Positions 1-11,030 are shown, counted from the first letter of the stretch. The stretch is 64,000 bases of DNA from Hoplostethus atlanticus (GCA_034670405.1 JAXDDX010000090.1:274501-338500), one strand, 5' to 3'. Made by a program: numbers and translations. Notes: generated by a model from the letters alone, not told the origin.

Positions 1-1203
1 TCACATGTGTACATGTCGATGGCGCCGACGAAGTTTGGAAAGCAACACAATGGAATCGACCCTTTGATCGTGCATATTTATGTCACCCAGGAGCCAGGAG
101 ACACCGAGGCCGGAGATATTCCCACGACACAACCTTGCCTGCACAGCCTTGTCACCCGGAGAGGGATGACACGCCTTACCTGGAGTAAAACAGAGGAATG
201 TCAGCTGTGTGATCCGGCTCTGCAAATAATAATGGAATCCTCTGGCGGATGCTTCCGTTTCCTCCCGTGGGTGTCAGGCAATTGACAGGAAGCAGATCGC
301 AATCACAAAGCGGTGTCGGCGGTGGTGAAAAGTTTTGTTCTATATCGTATTTTTACGTTGTGACACACACTCCCTCCGGCCTTTGCTCATCCAATCAAAG
401 AGCCTGAAATAAGCCCTGATTTGGAATGTTGGAATCAGGAGCAAGTCTGAATCTCTCCCATATTGATGACTGATATTAATGTATTTGTAGACTTTGCCTG
501 CTGCTGCTGCAGACTATTTGGGAGGCTTGAGCATGAGCCATCACACGACCAATCACTCCATTTTGTCAACCGATGGTGAAAGCGCTCCCCACGGCGCAGC
601 CTCATTTGTGGAAGTCAATCATAATCCATCGTGCGACATGAGTCACGCATGTTAGATGACCACCATGGGTGTTTTAGGTTTTGGGTTTTCCTCTCGCTAT
701 CTCCTCTGTCTGTTCTTCTCTACCTCCCTCACTAGCTGTAATGACGTGTTTTTTCTCAATTTTTCAATTCTGAGCCGGGAAATATTCCGGGGGTAATATT
801 TACGTTTCAGATTTTGAGATCCGATCTGTTTCCATCTGTCGCGTTTCTCCTGGCAATGAATCGCCGCCATTCAACTGGGAGTATTTTGAGTTTCAGCCGA
901 AGCTAAACAGCCCAAATCCTAATCTGTACCCTGGATATATGTATGTCAGGCTTGTTCGTATGCGTGTCGTACTGAATAGACACTGAGGTCTTTTATCGTT
1001 GATGTCGTTTCCCCTCCTCGCCAGAAGACGACTTCCCTCTCTTTCGTCCTCCCACTTCTAGCGCTCTCTTTCACTCAGGAGAGTCTTTAGCTGTCTTGAG
1101 TTGGATTTCCTAGTTGTAAATGTTAATGTGTAGGGAGTCGAGCTGGGATCGATGCAGATATTAAAGCGACCGGTCTCTCTCTGTCTTATCGACCTGATGA
1201 GGC
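1..1203. other. No gene recognised; mostly unique sequence
   Basis: Mixed-composition sequence without clear repeat structure. Short open frames on both strands (up to 92 codons) show no recognisable domain and overlap each other, so I do not call them genes. The stretch at about 380-680 looks more complex than the flanking DNA and could hold a conserved non-coding element, but only an alignment with other fish could show that. Confidence 0.4.
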
Positions 1204-1208
1204 AGAAC

Positions 1209-1242
1209 ACACTCTCTCTCTTTCTCTCTCTCTCTCTCTCTT
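1209..1242. repeat. (CT)n microsatellite
   Basis: Uninterrupted or near-uninterrupted CT dinucleotides. The minus-strand open frames across it are low-complexity Arg/Glu runs and are not genes. Confidence 0.9.
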
Positions 1243-1644
1243 GACCTCCCCCAACTCCCTTGCCGAAGCGCACATTCAAGCAATTTCTTTCCCCTCTCCA
1301 TTTTTTCTCTCTCACACACACACCCCCACATTGCAAGCCCACACACTACATTCACGCAATATCTCTTCTTCTCGGTCTCTTCATCTCTGCCTGCCTCCTG
1401 AATAATTTAATCACTTATCTGCTGCAGCCGACCATGCTATTCCAGTCTCCGCCGTGGAGGTTAGATCATAGCTCAGTGGGCGCGCACAGCCATTACCGCG
1501 AGGTCTCATGAAGATGTATTATGGAGTCCTACTTTGTTAGGACCTTGTCATTGTCAGAGCACTAAATGTGCCAGAGGTGGAGTGAAGTATTGCACCTCCT
1601 CTTAAGTAGAGTAGTATAATTATGCTGGTGGCGATGGCGTTGCG

Positions 1645-1732
1645 GTATGACCGACACTGGGCTTTGGAAGGCCGGCGCTGATATATTGGGATCGAAGCCA
1701 ATAGCTGATATTTTGTGCCATTATTGAATGTC
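1645..1732. repeat. Dispersed repeat family D, fragment
   Basis: Shares the pattern of GATATT, GAAGCC and TTTTGTGCCA blocks with copies near 2.9, 9.7, 15.7, 24.8 and 36.9 kb. The family's intact ends read like CCATATCGGTCTAACC, a hAT-like terminus. This copy is cut on its right by the TTAA MITE that follows. Confidence 0.5.
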
Positions 1733-1736
1733 TTAA

Positions 1737-1993
1737 AGGACTACGTTTACTTTTTTGGGAGTTTGGCCCATTGGTCACCTTTCCCCAATATCTGACAAGA
1801 GGATTTCACTCCTGAAATTACGCTTGAATAAAATGAAAGTGCATTCATTTTGTTGATCTATCTCTATTTTGGCCTGGTAGGTTTAGACATGTGTCATTAA
1901 ATTTAACATCCAAGCGTAGAGATGATTTTGGTACCGTCACATATTGAGTAAAGTACGCAATGGGCCAAACTCTCCAAAAGTCAGTGTAGTCCT
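1737..1993. mobile_element. 257-bp MITE with TTAA target duplication
   Basis: The termini are inverted repeats of about 37 bp: the left end begins AGGACTACGTTTAC and the right end, reverse-complemented, begins AGGACTACACTGAC; both continue to the shared block GAGTTTGGCCCATTG. The element is flanked by TTAA at 1733-1736 and 1994-1997. A TTAA target is typical of piggyBac and Kolobok elements; there is no coding capacity, so this is a non-autonomous copy. It sits at the edge of a family D repeat, so it inserted after that repeat. Confidence 0.75.
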
Positions 1994-2585
1994 TTAAAAG
2001 ATCCTTCATGTAACATTATTGTGAAACAATATTGCCTTATTTTTTTGTATGATACTTACTGGTTTTGCCCATAAGAGCCCATGTGGTCAGGACCAACCAC
2101 TGGAGAGAAACTGTCATGTTCTATGAGTGTCCTTCTTTGGTAAAAGTGATCATGTTAAACATAAGCTTGCTGTGTGCAGTTTGCTGCTGTCACTTTGCAG
2201 GATTTGTTTTGAAGTCACTCTCGCTGCCATTTGTGTGAGATTGCAGCTTTAAATTTGACCGTTTACATGCCAAAAACTTCCAAAAAATATATGGTATTAT
2301 AAGTATTCAGTGTTTCACTGAGAACTTTATTCTAGTTAGGGCAGAAAAGCATCATGGGACACTAAAACTCCACTGAAACTCATTTTAGCTTCATTTTATT
2401 ATTGCTAATAAAAAAATAAATAAACATATTCAAGCATGTGTCTGTGGAATGTTTTTTAAAATGTTGCATTAGAATAGAATAGAATTGATCAATCCTACAA
2501 TAAATATGTGGACGACACTGACTGGACCAGATCCCATTTTGGATAAGTAGCAACCCTAAACCCATGAATCGGTCTAACCCTAGCG

Positions 2586-2620
2586 CGTGTGTGTGTCTGT
2601 GTGTGTGTGTGTGTGTGTGT
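2586..2620. repeat. (GT)n microsatellite
   Basis: GT dinucleotide run with one CT interruption. Confidence 0.9.
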
Positions 2621-2697
2621 TAGTAATGCCTTGCCGTTACAGGGCACTGATAGGCAGGCAGAGATAACCTGTCAGTGTGAAAAGGAAACAGCGTCTG

Positions 2698-2698
<1 letters not shown>

Positions 2699-2751
<53 letters not shown>
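2699..2751. repeat. (CT)n microsatellite
   Basis: About 26 perfect CT units, followed within 50 bp by a GA run (about 2783-2798) and a GAA-rich purine tract to about 2868. The paired pyrimidine and purine tracts could form a hairpin or triplex. Confidence 0.9.
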
Positions 2752-2756
<5 letters not shown>

Positions 2757-2905
2757 GGTAGAGCGAGGATAAGTGAGAGTTGAGAGAGAGAGAGAGAGGT
2801 TGAAGGGAAGAGAGGTGGCAGAGAACAGACAAGGAGAAGAAGAAGAAGAAAGGGGGGGAAGAGAAGAGGTAACACGGCGTCTAGACAAGGTTTTTTTTAA
2901 CGTTA

Positions 2906-3110
2906 TTACTAGAGTTAGACTGATATGGATTTTTGAGGGCCGATATTTTTGGATTGAATATTAGCAAATAGCCAATATTTTTTTGCAGGTATTCAATATT
3001 TTTTTAATTTGAATGGAAAATGTAAATCTGCTGTTAAATTATCCTGTTCAAATATGTCAAAATTCCAGTCATACAAAACTGCAGCACAATACACATCAAA
3101 CATGCACAGA
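2906..3110. repeat. Dispersed repeat family D, left-end copy
   Basis: Begins with GTTAGACTGATATGG and continues with the GGCCGATATTTTTGGATTGA block typical of the family. The mirrored right end occurs near 9985 in another copy. I found no matching target duplication between the two, so they are probably separate copies rather than one 7-kb element. Confidence 0.5.
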
Positions 3111-3220
3111 CAAAAGGGCATTACGCTACAATAAATTCAAAATGCATTATCAGGCATGTCAAACTGGCAATTAATGGAAGTCTTTGTGAATGTGTAACGG
3201 CCTAAAGAAGTGACCACAGG

Positions 3221-3222
<2 letters not shown>

Positions 3223-3271
<49 letters not shown>
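3223..3271. repeat. (GT)n microsatellite
   Basis: About 24 perfect GT units. Confidence 0.9.
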
Positions 3272-3273
<2 letters not shown>

Positions 3274-3699
3274 TGCGGGGATCTCTGCTAGCTAACTATA
3301 AGGAGAGAAAGGGGGGAGGAGTAAGATAAAAGAGAGCAAGAGGGGGAGGAGTACTGCTAACTGACTGCTCAGACACAATTGCTTCATGCTCAGGGTCAAC
3401 TGAGGCCTGTCTAGAGGCTGGGTGGAGTGATGTGGCAGTTTCTGGCCTACATGGTAAACTTCCTTTATTCTCTCTGTTTCGCTTTTCAGCAGATCATGGT
3501 GATGTGTGGGCTGATGGAGGAATGGGGAAGAAGTCCCGAGTGCGGTTACAGCTTAGGTCGGACTACGAGACGGCTCAAACCTTGCCGCGACGAGGACGGC
3601 TCGGGCTAACCGACCGGTCTCGGAATTTCAAAAAAATCTCACGAAAACACGAGCGCTCTCGTAGACGGGAAAAAGGAAGTCTGGAACCACAAGATCTAT

Positions 3700-4597
3700 G
3701 GCCCTGTTTAGACTATGCATTAAGATCCGAATTGGGATATCCGATATCAAGTTCATACCTCTAGGTACGTCCGTTTACACCTGGCATTAGAATGCGTCTG
3801 TGATCGTCTCGAGTGATTCGGATCTCACTTCCCCGCTCTATATGCAAATAAACACGTACATCATCATACTAGTTAGCCTGATAATATATCAATTATCAAT
3901 CATTCATTTGATCTCGCAATGACAGACGCGTTCTGTCACTCTAGCACCAACCATGGCGCAGAGAGTGAGAGAGAGAGAGAGCGAGAGAGAGAGGTCTTTA
4001 AATGACGTTTTACGGTATAGGACATTATTTTATTCGTTTATTTTGTAATGTGTATGTATGTCGATCTTTTAAAAGACATGTTGAAATAAATATACCTATA
4101 CCAGTAGTCATGTCTCTCGTTGTATTGGTTTGCCTTCTTATGGACGTAATGCGCTGTGTTTTTTTTAAAAGGAATAATCGATCGACTGACTCGTCGGCCC
4201 AAATGGAAATCAGACAGCGAGCTTCATCTGTACTCCATCCACGAGAATCCATGCTGCCTGTTGTTTTAGTTGTTTTTCTCAGGTGTCAGGCGTCACGTAG
4301 TTGTTGTTGTCGCGCTTCGTTTTGCGTCTTCTTTCGTTGAGTCGCACTTATTTACTACGGGGATGACTATATACTTCCGCTACGAAGTTGAGTAGGCGGT
4401 CCTTCAATGTGACCCAGCACGCATCGCGTGCACACTGCTAAGAGGATGTGGTCATATCGGTTCTAGACCACCTCCGAATGTGGTCTGAGCGATGCGATAT
4501 TAAATGCGATTTGGGTGCATTTACACTAGTGCTTAGAGGTGTGAACTTGATATCGGATATCCCAATTCGGATCTTAATGCATAGTCTAAACAGGGCC
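3700..4597. mobile_element. PIF/Harbinger- or ISL2EU-like element, non-autonomous
   Basis: An 898-bp element whose ends are almost perfect inverted repeats. Both begin GGCCCTGTTTAGACTATGCA and match for 56 bases, then for about 7 more after one mismatch, which implies a young insertion or homogenised ends. The next block (GTTTACACCTGGCATTA) resembles the GGCCCTGTTTACACC termini common in fish. Inside is a minus-strand ORF with a Myb/SANT-like start; no DDE transposase is present. The immediate flanks (CTAT on the left, ACTG on the right) show no clear target duplication, so the exact superfamily is not settled. Confidence 0.75.
4025..4252 (-). pseudogene. Myb/SANT-like transposon ORF, truncated
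   Basis: The 75-codon frame opens MDSRGWSTDEARCLISIWAD. The W-S-T-D-E-x4-L-I-x-I-W spacing is the first helix region of the Myb/SANT-like DNA-binding proteins carried by Harbinger-type elements. After about 35 residues the family pattern is lost and the frame reads into AT-rich DNA, so only the start of the domain survives. It lies wholly inside the element at 3700-4597. No transposase accompanies it. It is unlikely to be a host gene. Confidence 0.55.
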
Positions 4598-4724
4598 ACT
4601 GAGAGGCAAAGCAAAGAGGAGATAGGAGATAGTCGCTTGCCCAGTCTCCGGTTCGTTCTCTTTTTATTTGCCACTTGAGCTAAACTCCCATTGGCTGTTG
4701 CCAGGATCACTCTCAGATTTCACC

Positions 4725-4960
4725 CTTGGTGAGTCTTGGACCGCTTCACACCGGACGAGCCTCAACCATCACCTCACAAAAACCATCCCAGACTCCCCGC
4801 AACCATTCCAGATTCACCCAACCAAGCATCCACCCTACTGAAGTGTCCTTGAGCAAGATATTGAATCCCTGCCAGCTCCAGGGGTGCTGCTCTGTAGCTG
4901 AGTCCGACCTCCAGCAAATGAAAAGACTAGTTCCCTACAGGAAGCAATGAAGTATCACAT
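4725..4960. repeat. Probable dispersed fish repeat fragment
   Basis: Contains the phrase GTGTCCTTGAGCAAGATA followed by a GAATCCCTGCCAGCTCC-like block, which I associate with a common fish interspersed repeat. Ends are not defined. No second copy in this window. Confidence 0.3.
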
Positions 4961-5694
4961 TAGTGTTTTCGTGTCTCTAGGTCTTATCCTTGTGTATGTG
5001 TGTGTGTGTGTGTCTGTGCATCCCGGGGGAAGGGTTCTGTGTATTTGTATATTTTCTCTAAGAGATATTTGTTTGACATGTACATATTTGTATATGTATA
5101 TTTCTGTGATATGTATTTTTCCGACAGGTTTGTATGTATTTTGCATTTATTTGTTTGTCAAAGGAAGTTTGACTTGGCTTGAATTTCATCCCCACTGCGT
5201 TCAATGGAGAATGACTAGTCTAAATCCAGGTTACAAAGAACAGATGACAAAATAATTGAATGGCATTTTGCTTTATAACTAGTTTTGTTGCATTCCTTCC
5301 ATTCCTTCCTGCAAAACAAAACACACACAGACACACAGACACACACAGAAAAGCAAGTTGAACAACTCTTGGTTGTCATGTACAAGTTTCTTTTGTGACC
5401 AGCGGCGATTTTAGACCCTTTTTGGGTCAGGGCTACAGCAGTCAGGTAAGAAAGTGATCAGGCAAGATAGATGAGAGAGGAATCTAAGGTCTAAGCTTAT
5501 TGCCCAAATGTATCACAATGTAACCCCAATAGAACAGAACTACTGTTACAACTGGACCTTTGGCTGGATACTGTATCCACGCAAAGGCAATGGATCCTTT
5601 AATTTAAACCTAACACACTAAAGAAAATCAGTGAAAGGAACCAGGTCCTTTGCATGGTATGCCAGTCTGTTTCCCTGGGCTAAATTTATCACAG

Positions 5695-6110
5695 ATTTCT
5701 TCCTTTCTTGAATATGTTGTATCCATACCTCCTAAAAGGCTTTATGCAATATAATGTAAGGAAAATATTGTTGAACTTAAAGCAAATTTGTAGCATTTTT
5801 GTAGTAATTCATGAGGAAAAAAACATTATAATACTCCTATAATATTCCTATAGGAACTCGGCAGTGAGTTTATAGTGACCTAATTCTACTTGATGGTATT
5901 TTCTAATCTGCTATGGTATTCTTATAGTACTACTATAGGGTTTTAGTTTTCCTATGATATTTGTATATCTAGTATCCTTCTAAAATCTGTTCCAGGATAC
6001 TTTAGTACCTGCTCCTCAGTGGTTTCAGTGAAACCTGAGTGTCATGGTGAGGATTTCTTGTCCCCTTCTTGACTACATTGTATCCATACCTCCTAAAAGG
6101 CTCTATGCAG
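5695..6110. repeat. Direct repeat pair about 355 bp apart
   Basis: The block TTGTATCCATACCTCCTAAA followed by AGGCT-T/C-TATGCA occurs at about 5717 and again at about 6070, each preceded by a CTTGA-containing stretch and GATTTCTT. The interval between is AT-rich with many TATAG and CCTATA words. This is consistent with an old tandem duplication or a small element with terminal direct repeats. Confidence 0.5.
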
Positions 6111-6966
6111 GTCTATAGATGTTCTGGTCACTAGCTGTTGGCCTACTAGTTTTACTCTATTTGACTAAATTCAGTAAATCAATGTGCATGCGCAGCACGG
6201 ATTAAATAAAATGTAATTAATCAGTCCCACCAGGATTTCGCTGAGTTTTTTTCTGATTATTGCGGCCCAAAATGATTGAATTTGCCACTGCAAATTCTTT
6301 TATGATATTTTTCGTGTTATCTTGTGGTAAAACAGCAGGAATGGATGGAAATTTCAAGCCCCCCCTCAGACCCCAAAACATTGTAAACTGCCTCCTCTGT
6401 TTTTTATGTAGTTTTAGTAGTAGAGTAATCGTCACACATTAATACCTCCTGGGGCCGCCGGCTGCAAGCTTGTTTTATTAAACATGATCTCTGTTTAGTG
6501 CCTTTCCTTTTCTTTCATTCCTTTTTAATCCTTGTTTTCTTTACATTAATTTTGTTAGTTTTTTTCCCTTTAGGCTGCAATGCAGCATATCTACAAGTTG
6601 TCATTACATCATTAGTTGACCAATCACGTTCACGCCCCACTCTAATCTCTCTATCAGGTGTGTCAGGTCTGTCAGTGCTGCCAGTTTGACACAGAAAAGG
6701 AGAGAGAGGTCCGGACCGGAGAACACACACCTAGCCTGTTAGCAGCCTGTTAGCAGCAAATCAGCTTGAACAGTTTATAAAATGATTAGGCTACACTGCC
6801 TGTCCAACTGGCCCACAGACCCACCGGGCCACTGGGATTCGTCCTGGTTGTGCCAATTGGCCACTCCGGCATTGTCCTCGTGTGTAACCATATCAAAGGC
6901 TCAGGATAACAAGAAAGCAAATGGTGCAAGTTGCATATTTAAATTAAAAGAAACACAACCTCCTGA

Positions 6967-8495
6967 ACATGTAGCAGAGTTAATGTAACATGTAGAAGTG
7001 TTAATGTAAGATGTAGGACAGTTAATGTAACATGTAGGAGTGATATGTAACATGTAGGACAGTTAATATAACATGTAGTGTTAACGTAACATGTAGGAGA
7101 GTTAATGTAACATGTAGGAGTGATATGTAACATGTAGGACAGTTAATATAACATGTAGTGTTAATATAACATGTAGTGTTAACGTAACATGTAGGAGAGT
7201 TAATGTAACATGTAGGAGTGATATGTAACATGTAGGACAGTTAATATAACATGTAGTGTTAATGTAACATGTAGGACAGCTAATGTAACATGTAGGAGTG
7301 TTAATGTAACATGTAGGAGAGTTAATGGAACATGTAGGGGTGTTAATGTAACATGTAGGACAGTTAATGTAACATGTAGGAGAGTTAATTTAACATGTAG
7401 GAGTGTTAATGTAACATGTAGGACAGTTAATGTAACATGTAGGAGAGTTAATGTAACATGTAGGACAGTTAATGTAACATGTAGGAGTGTTAATGTAACA
7501 TGTAAGAGTGTTAATGGAACATGTAGGACAGTTAATGTAACATGTAGTGTTAATGTAACATGTAGGAGAGTTAATGTAACATGTAGGAGTGTTAATGTAA
7601 ATGTAGGACAGCTAATGTAACATGTAGGAGTGTTAATGTAACATGTAGGACAGCTAATGTAACATGTAGGAGTGTTAATGTAACATGTAGGAGTGATATG
7701 TAACATGTAGGACAGTTAATATAACATGTAGTGTTAATGTAACATGTAGGAGTGTTAATGTAACATGTAGGAGAGTTAATGGAACATGTAGGGGTGTTAA
7801 TGTAACATGTAGGACAGTTAATGTAACATGTAGGAGTGTTAATGTAACATGTAAGAGTGTTAATGGAACATGTAGGACAGTTAATGTAACATGTAGTGTT
7901 AATGTAACATGTAGGAGTGTTAATGTAACATGTAGGAGAGTTAATGGAACATGTAGGGGTGTTAATGTAACATGTAGGACAGTTAATGTAACATGTAGGA
8001 GTGTTAATATAACATGTAGGACAGTTAATGTAACATGTAGGAGAGTTAATGTAACATGTAGGACAGTTAATGTAACATGTAGGAGAGTTAATGTAACATG
8101 TAGGACAGTTAATGTAACATGTAGGAGTGTTAATGTAACATGTAAGAGTGTTAATGGAACATGTAGGACAGTTAATGTAACATGTAGTGTTAATGTAACA
8201 TGTAGAACAGTTAATGTAACATGTAGTGTTAATGTGAGATGTAGGACAGTTAATGTAAGATGTAGGAGTGTTAATGTAACATGTAGGAGTGATATGTAAC
8301 ATGTAGGACAGTTAATATAACATGTAGTGCAGTTAATGTAACATGTAGGAGTGTTAATGTAACATGTAGGACAGTTAATGTAACATGTAGGAGTGTTAAT
8401 GTAACATGTAGGAGAGTTAGTGTAACATGTAGAAGTGTTAATGTAACATGTAGGAGTGATATGTAACATGTAGGAGTATTAATGTAACATGTAAT
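6967..8495. repeat. 21-bp minisatellite, about 1.5 kb, with higher-order structure
   Basis: About 70 tandem units built around CATGTAGGACAGTTAATG (full unit 21 bp), with GGAGTG and GGAGAG variants and shorter units lacking the ACAG block. Units combine into larger repeating blocks: a segment containing GGAGTGATATGTAACATG then GGACAGTTAATATAACATG recurs near 7037, 7118, 7215, 7688 and 8287; another with AAGAGTGTTAATGGAACATG recurs near 7503, 7853 and 8143. Every unit holds the palindrome ACATGT. Because 21 is divisible by three, long minus-strand frames (up to 264 codons) stay open, but these are artefacts of the period. Confidence 0.95.
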
Positions 8496-8499
8496 GTAA

Positions 8500-9640
8500 T
8501 TCAGTTAATTTACCATAGTAAAAAACATGAGTCGTAGTTCTAAACATTATAACCACAGTTTCTTTGAGCTTTAGTGGGAAATTTATGTTAATGTCCCATT
8601 TCCTCCTCCAGTGTTTGAGCTGCGGTGACAACACCACTGTTGAATGAACGGAGAGAAAACACTGCTATATCTGTACCACCGTGGCTGAGTGCTGCATATA
8701 GATAGTGTGTTCTGGTTTCCCCTATATGAAAGCCATTACCCTTGCAGTGGTCTGCGCTGCCCTGAGGTGGTTCAGTCCACAATGAACCACACTGGAGCTA
8801 ATTCTACATCACTGTTTCCTTCTTATTAATTCTGCAGGGATGGGCCGCAAAAGCAACACATTTGTTGTTGTTTTTTTCCACTGCTATATAACCATGTCCC
8901 ACAACACAAACACGCACAGGGATTAAAGTGCTCAAATGAGCACAATTTGAAATGATTCCCACCCTGCTATATAAAATGATAGGGCTTCCATTGTACTACA
9001 CACCTCCCCAGGCCTGTGGAAGTGCAGACTGAGGAAATACACTGATGTCCCCTCTTTACAAAAGCCATTATCCATCCTTCACTCTCCTGTTACCGCCACA
9101 CTGGAGCTACACACCACCCCAGGGCTTTCGGTCTGTGTGTTTGTGTGTGTGTACATGAAGGCTGTGTGTGTGTGTTTGCCTTAAGTAGTGCCTTTGTGTG
9201 TGTTTGTGCGTGTCTGTGAGCATGTGTCTGCATTGGTGTGCATATGATTTCAGTTAATGCATATGTGCATGCCTCCATTTTTTGTTTGCTGAATGTGTGC
9301 ATGTGTGTGTGTGTGTGTGTGTGTGCGTGCATATGTGGCATCTCTCCTTTGTCATAGGAGACATGCCCCCCACCCCCACTCCAGCTCCCTCTCTACAATT
9401 TTTTGGCTTGCTGTTGCCATATAGTTATCAAAAACCTGCTCCCATATACATGCACATGCCACAACAGATCCAGAATATGACTTAATCGCAATGAATTGAA
9501 TTAATTCGTAATGCTTCCCTGATGTTTCTATTAATTTTTGTTTGATCTTTGCTTTCCATTATAAGGATAAAAAACTACAAGAAGGTAAAATTTGGACTCA
9601 CTTAGGATAAGGTATTAAAATAATAAGGATTATTATTTTT
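8500..9640. other. Non-coding stretch; GT-rich part at 9133-9330
   Basis: No gene seen. Degenerate GT/CA repeats occupy about 9133-9235 and a cleaner (GT)n run lies at about 9296-9326. The minus-strand frame over them is His/Thr low complexity. The rest looks like ordinary AT-rich upstream DNA. Confidence 0.5.
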
Positions 9641-9649
9641 TGAACATGA

Positions 9650-9985
9650 AAGTGGTCAAATTTGAATATCGCCACAAAATACCAGCGATTGGTAGCTTCA
9701 ATCCAAAATTAAAGGTATCTGTATGGGCATCGCCCCACAAAGCCCCCTATTGGTTGAATGCTGGTATAGATTGCTTTTTTGTAGCTTTAACCTCTATGAA
9801 AAAATATTTTAAATTATAATTTCAGTCATGAAATTATGAATAATTATTTGAACTATAATATTAATAATTATCATTGAATTTATAATTTCAATTATTTATT
9901 TAATATCGGCTATCAGCAGCTTCAATTCAAAAATATCGGTATCAGTATCAGTATCGGCCTTCAAAAACCCATATCGGTCTAACTA
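9650..9985. repeat. Dispersed repeat family D, right-end copy
   Basis: Ends with the blocks AAAAATATCGGTATCAGTAT and CAAAAACCCATATCGGTC then TAAC, the mirror image of the left end at 2906. An AT-rich insertion separates the two family-like blocks. Confidence 0.5.
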
Positions 9986-10229
9986 CGGTGTAATTCTAAC
10001 TTCATATTTGCAACTTTTTTTTTTTTTTTAGGCGTTACAGCCGACCCCGACCCACCTACCCCTCTTTTTCCATACTGCGACACCCATTTTGATGTTTATG
10101 TGACTGGAGTGTGTTTCCTGCAGAAAGGAGCCCAGGCCTGCCTCATTTTCGCCTGGCAGGTCAGCTGCTCTGTGTTTCAGTCTGAAGCCGTTGGCTGCTA
10201 CTGAACCGTTTGGCTCTTTTCTCTACTAG

Positions 10230-10481
10230 CGAGCAAACCTTCAATCTAGACCCAACTGTCCATCCAGCTCATTTTAGGGGGATTTATCAATACATACGCC
10301 CGTGTATCCAAAACACAGTGGTCATTGGGGATTTTAAGCAGCGGCTCGCCGGGTCGGAAGGCCGTTATAACGCTTTTTTCGAGGTGAAATTAGACCTAGA
10401 AAACAACGGTGGCGGTGGAGGAGATTCCATATTAGGAGCACAGAGGAGAAGGCACCCCCCTTGTGTGATTTGGAGCCTCCG
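10230..10481 (+). other. tbl1xr1: Probable non-coding exon 1 of tbl1xr1 (5' UTR)
   Basis: A GC- and CpG-richer, high-complexity block with codon-free character ends in CCTCCG followed by a consensus donor GTGAGT at 10482. It lies about 29 kb upstream of the ATG exon on the same strand, with no other host gene between. It contains a GGTGGCGGTGGAGGAG tract and the CArG box at 10427. The 5' limit is uncertain: transcription may start inside it, or the CTCTACTAG before 10230 may be an acceptor. Linking it to tbl1xr1 is inference from position and the donor; a full-length cDNA would settle it. Confidence 0.55.
10427..10436. promoter_or_regulatory. Perfect CArG box (SRF site)
   Basis: CCATATTAGG matches CC(A/T)6GG exactly and equals the core of the c-fos serum response element. 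It sits 45 bp before the donor of the probable first exon, inside a GC-richer block, a plausible proximal promoter position. Binding is inferred. Confidence 0.5.
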
Positions 10482-10619
10482 GTGAGTGATTTTTCATATT
10501 TCTACGTTATTATAGCGATTATAAATTATACCCTCTCGTACTATGATTAAATGTGGCCATGTATACAAAGTCTGGGCCGGTTATTGCGCTGTTTTGGACG
10601 TTTATTTTGATGTTTTCTC

Positions 10620-10725
10620 TGGGGGTGGGGGATGGGCAGCGTCAGCGCGTGAGTAGGCGCGCGCGCCCACAATGCGTGTGTTCGCAGTGCGCGTGCGTGG
10701 TGTTTGTGTTTGTGAGCGCGCCCTT
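10620..10725. promoter_or_regulatory. CpG-dense stretch downstream of first exon
   Basis: A cluster of CG dinucleotides, including GGCGCGCGCGCCCAC, stands out from the AT-rich surroundings and begins about 140 bp inside the first intron. Together with the exon at 10230-10481 it resembles a small CpG-island promoter. Confidence 0.4.
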
Positions 10726-10799
10726 CCTTTCTGCAACTTCTGCCAGTTGTGAAGCAAAATCACAATTTTAACAACTTTATATATATTTTAATTTTCTTC

Positions 10800-11030
10800 A
10801 GAAAATCGTTGTTTCTAATTTGTATCTGTATTTAATTTTTGTTTTTAATTTTATGTATTTGGCTTATTTTTGTACATTTTATTTATTTAGCTCTATCTGT
10901 TCGTTAGTATTTATAGCTTTTTATTATTATTATTATTATTATTTTTTTTTTTTTAATTTATTGTCAAGCACTTTGTGTCTGTGTTAGGTGCTCTATAAAA
11001 TAAAGGTTATTATTGTTTATTATTATTGCA
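10800..11030 (+). mobile_element. LINE/SINE 3' tail fragment
   Basis: AT-rich sequence with TTGTCAAGCACTTTGTGTCT, then TAGGTGCTCTATAAAATAAA and a short ATT-rich tail (about 11010-11027). The AGCACTTTG...GGTGCTATA...AATAAAG pattern is the usual 3' end of fish CR1/L2/Rex-type retroposons. No coding part remains. Confidence 0.5.

Noticed and set aside
2589-2964. Open frames with Ser/Leu or Arg/Glu runs
   Set aside because: They translate the (CT)n and (GA)n microsatellites.
6939-8469. Several long minus-strand open frames (up to 264 codons) across the minisatellite
   Set aside because: They are translations of a 21-bp tandem repeat, whose length is a multiple of three; all frames repeat TCYIN- or LHVTLT-type heptads. 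No start context or splice signal supports a gene.
9090-9485. His/Thr-rich frame on the minus strand and Cys/Val frame on the plus strand
   Set aside because: Produced by degenerate GT/CA repeats.
2906-9985. A single 7-kb element bounded by the two family D ends
   Set aside because: The flanks show no matching target duplication and the interior is a mixture of unrelated repeats.
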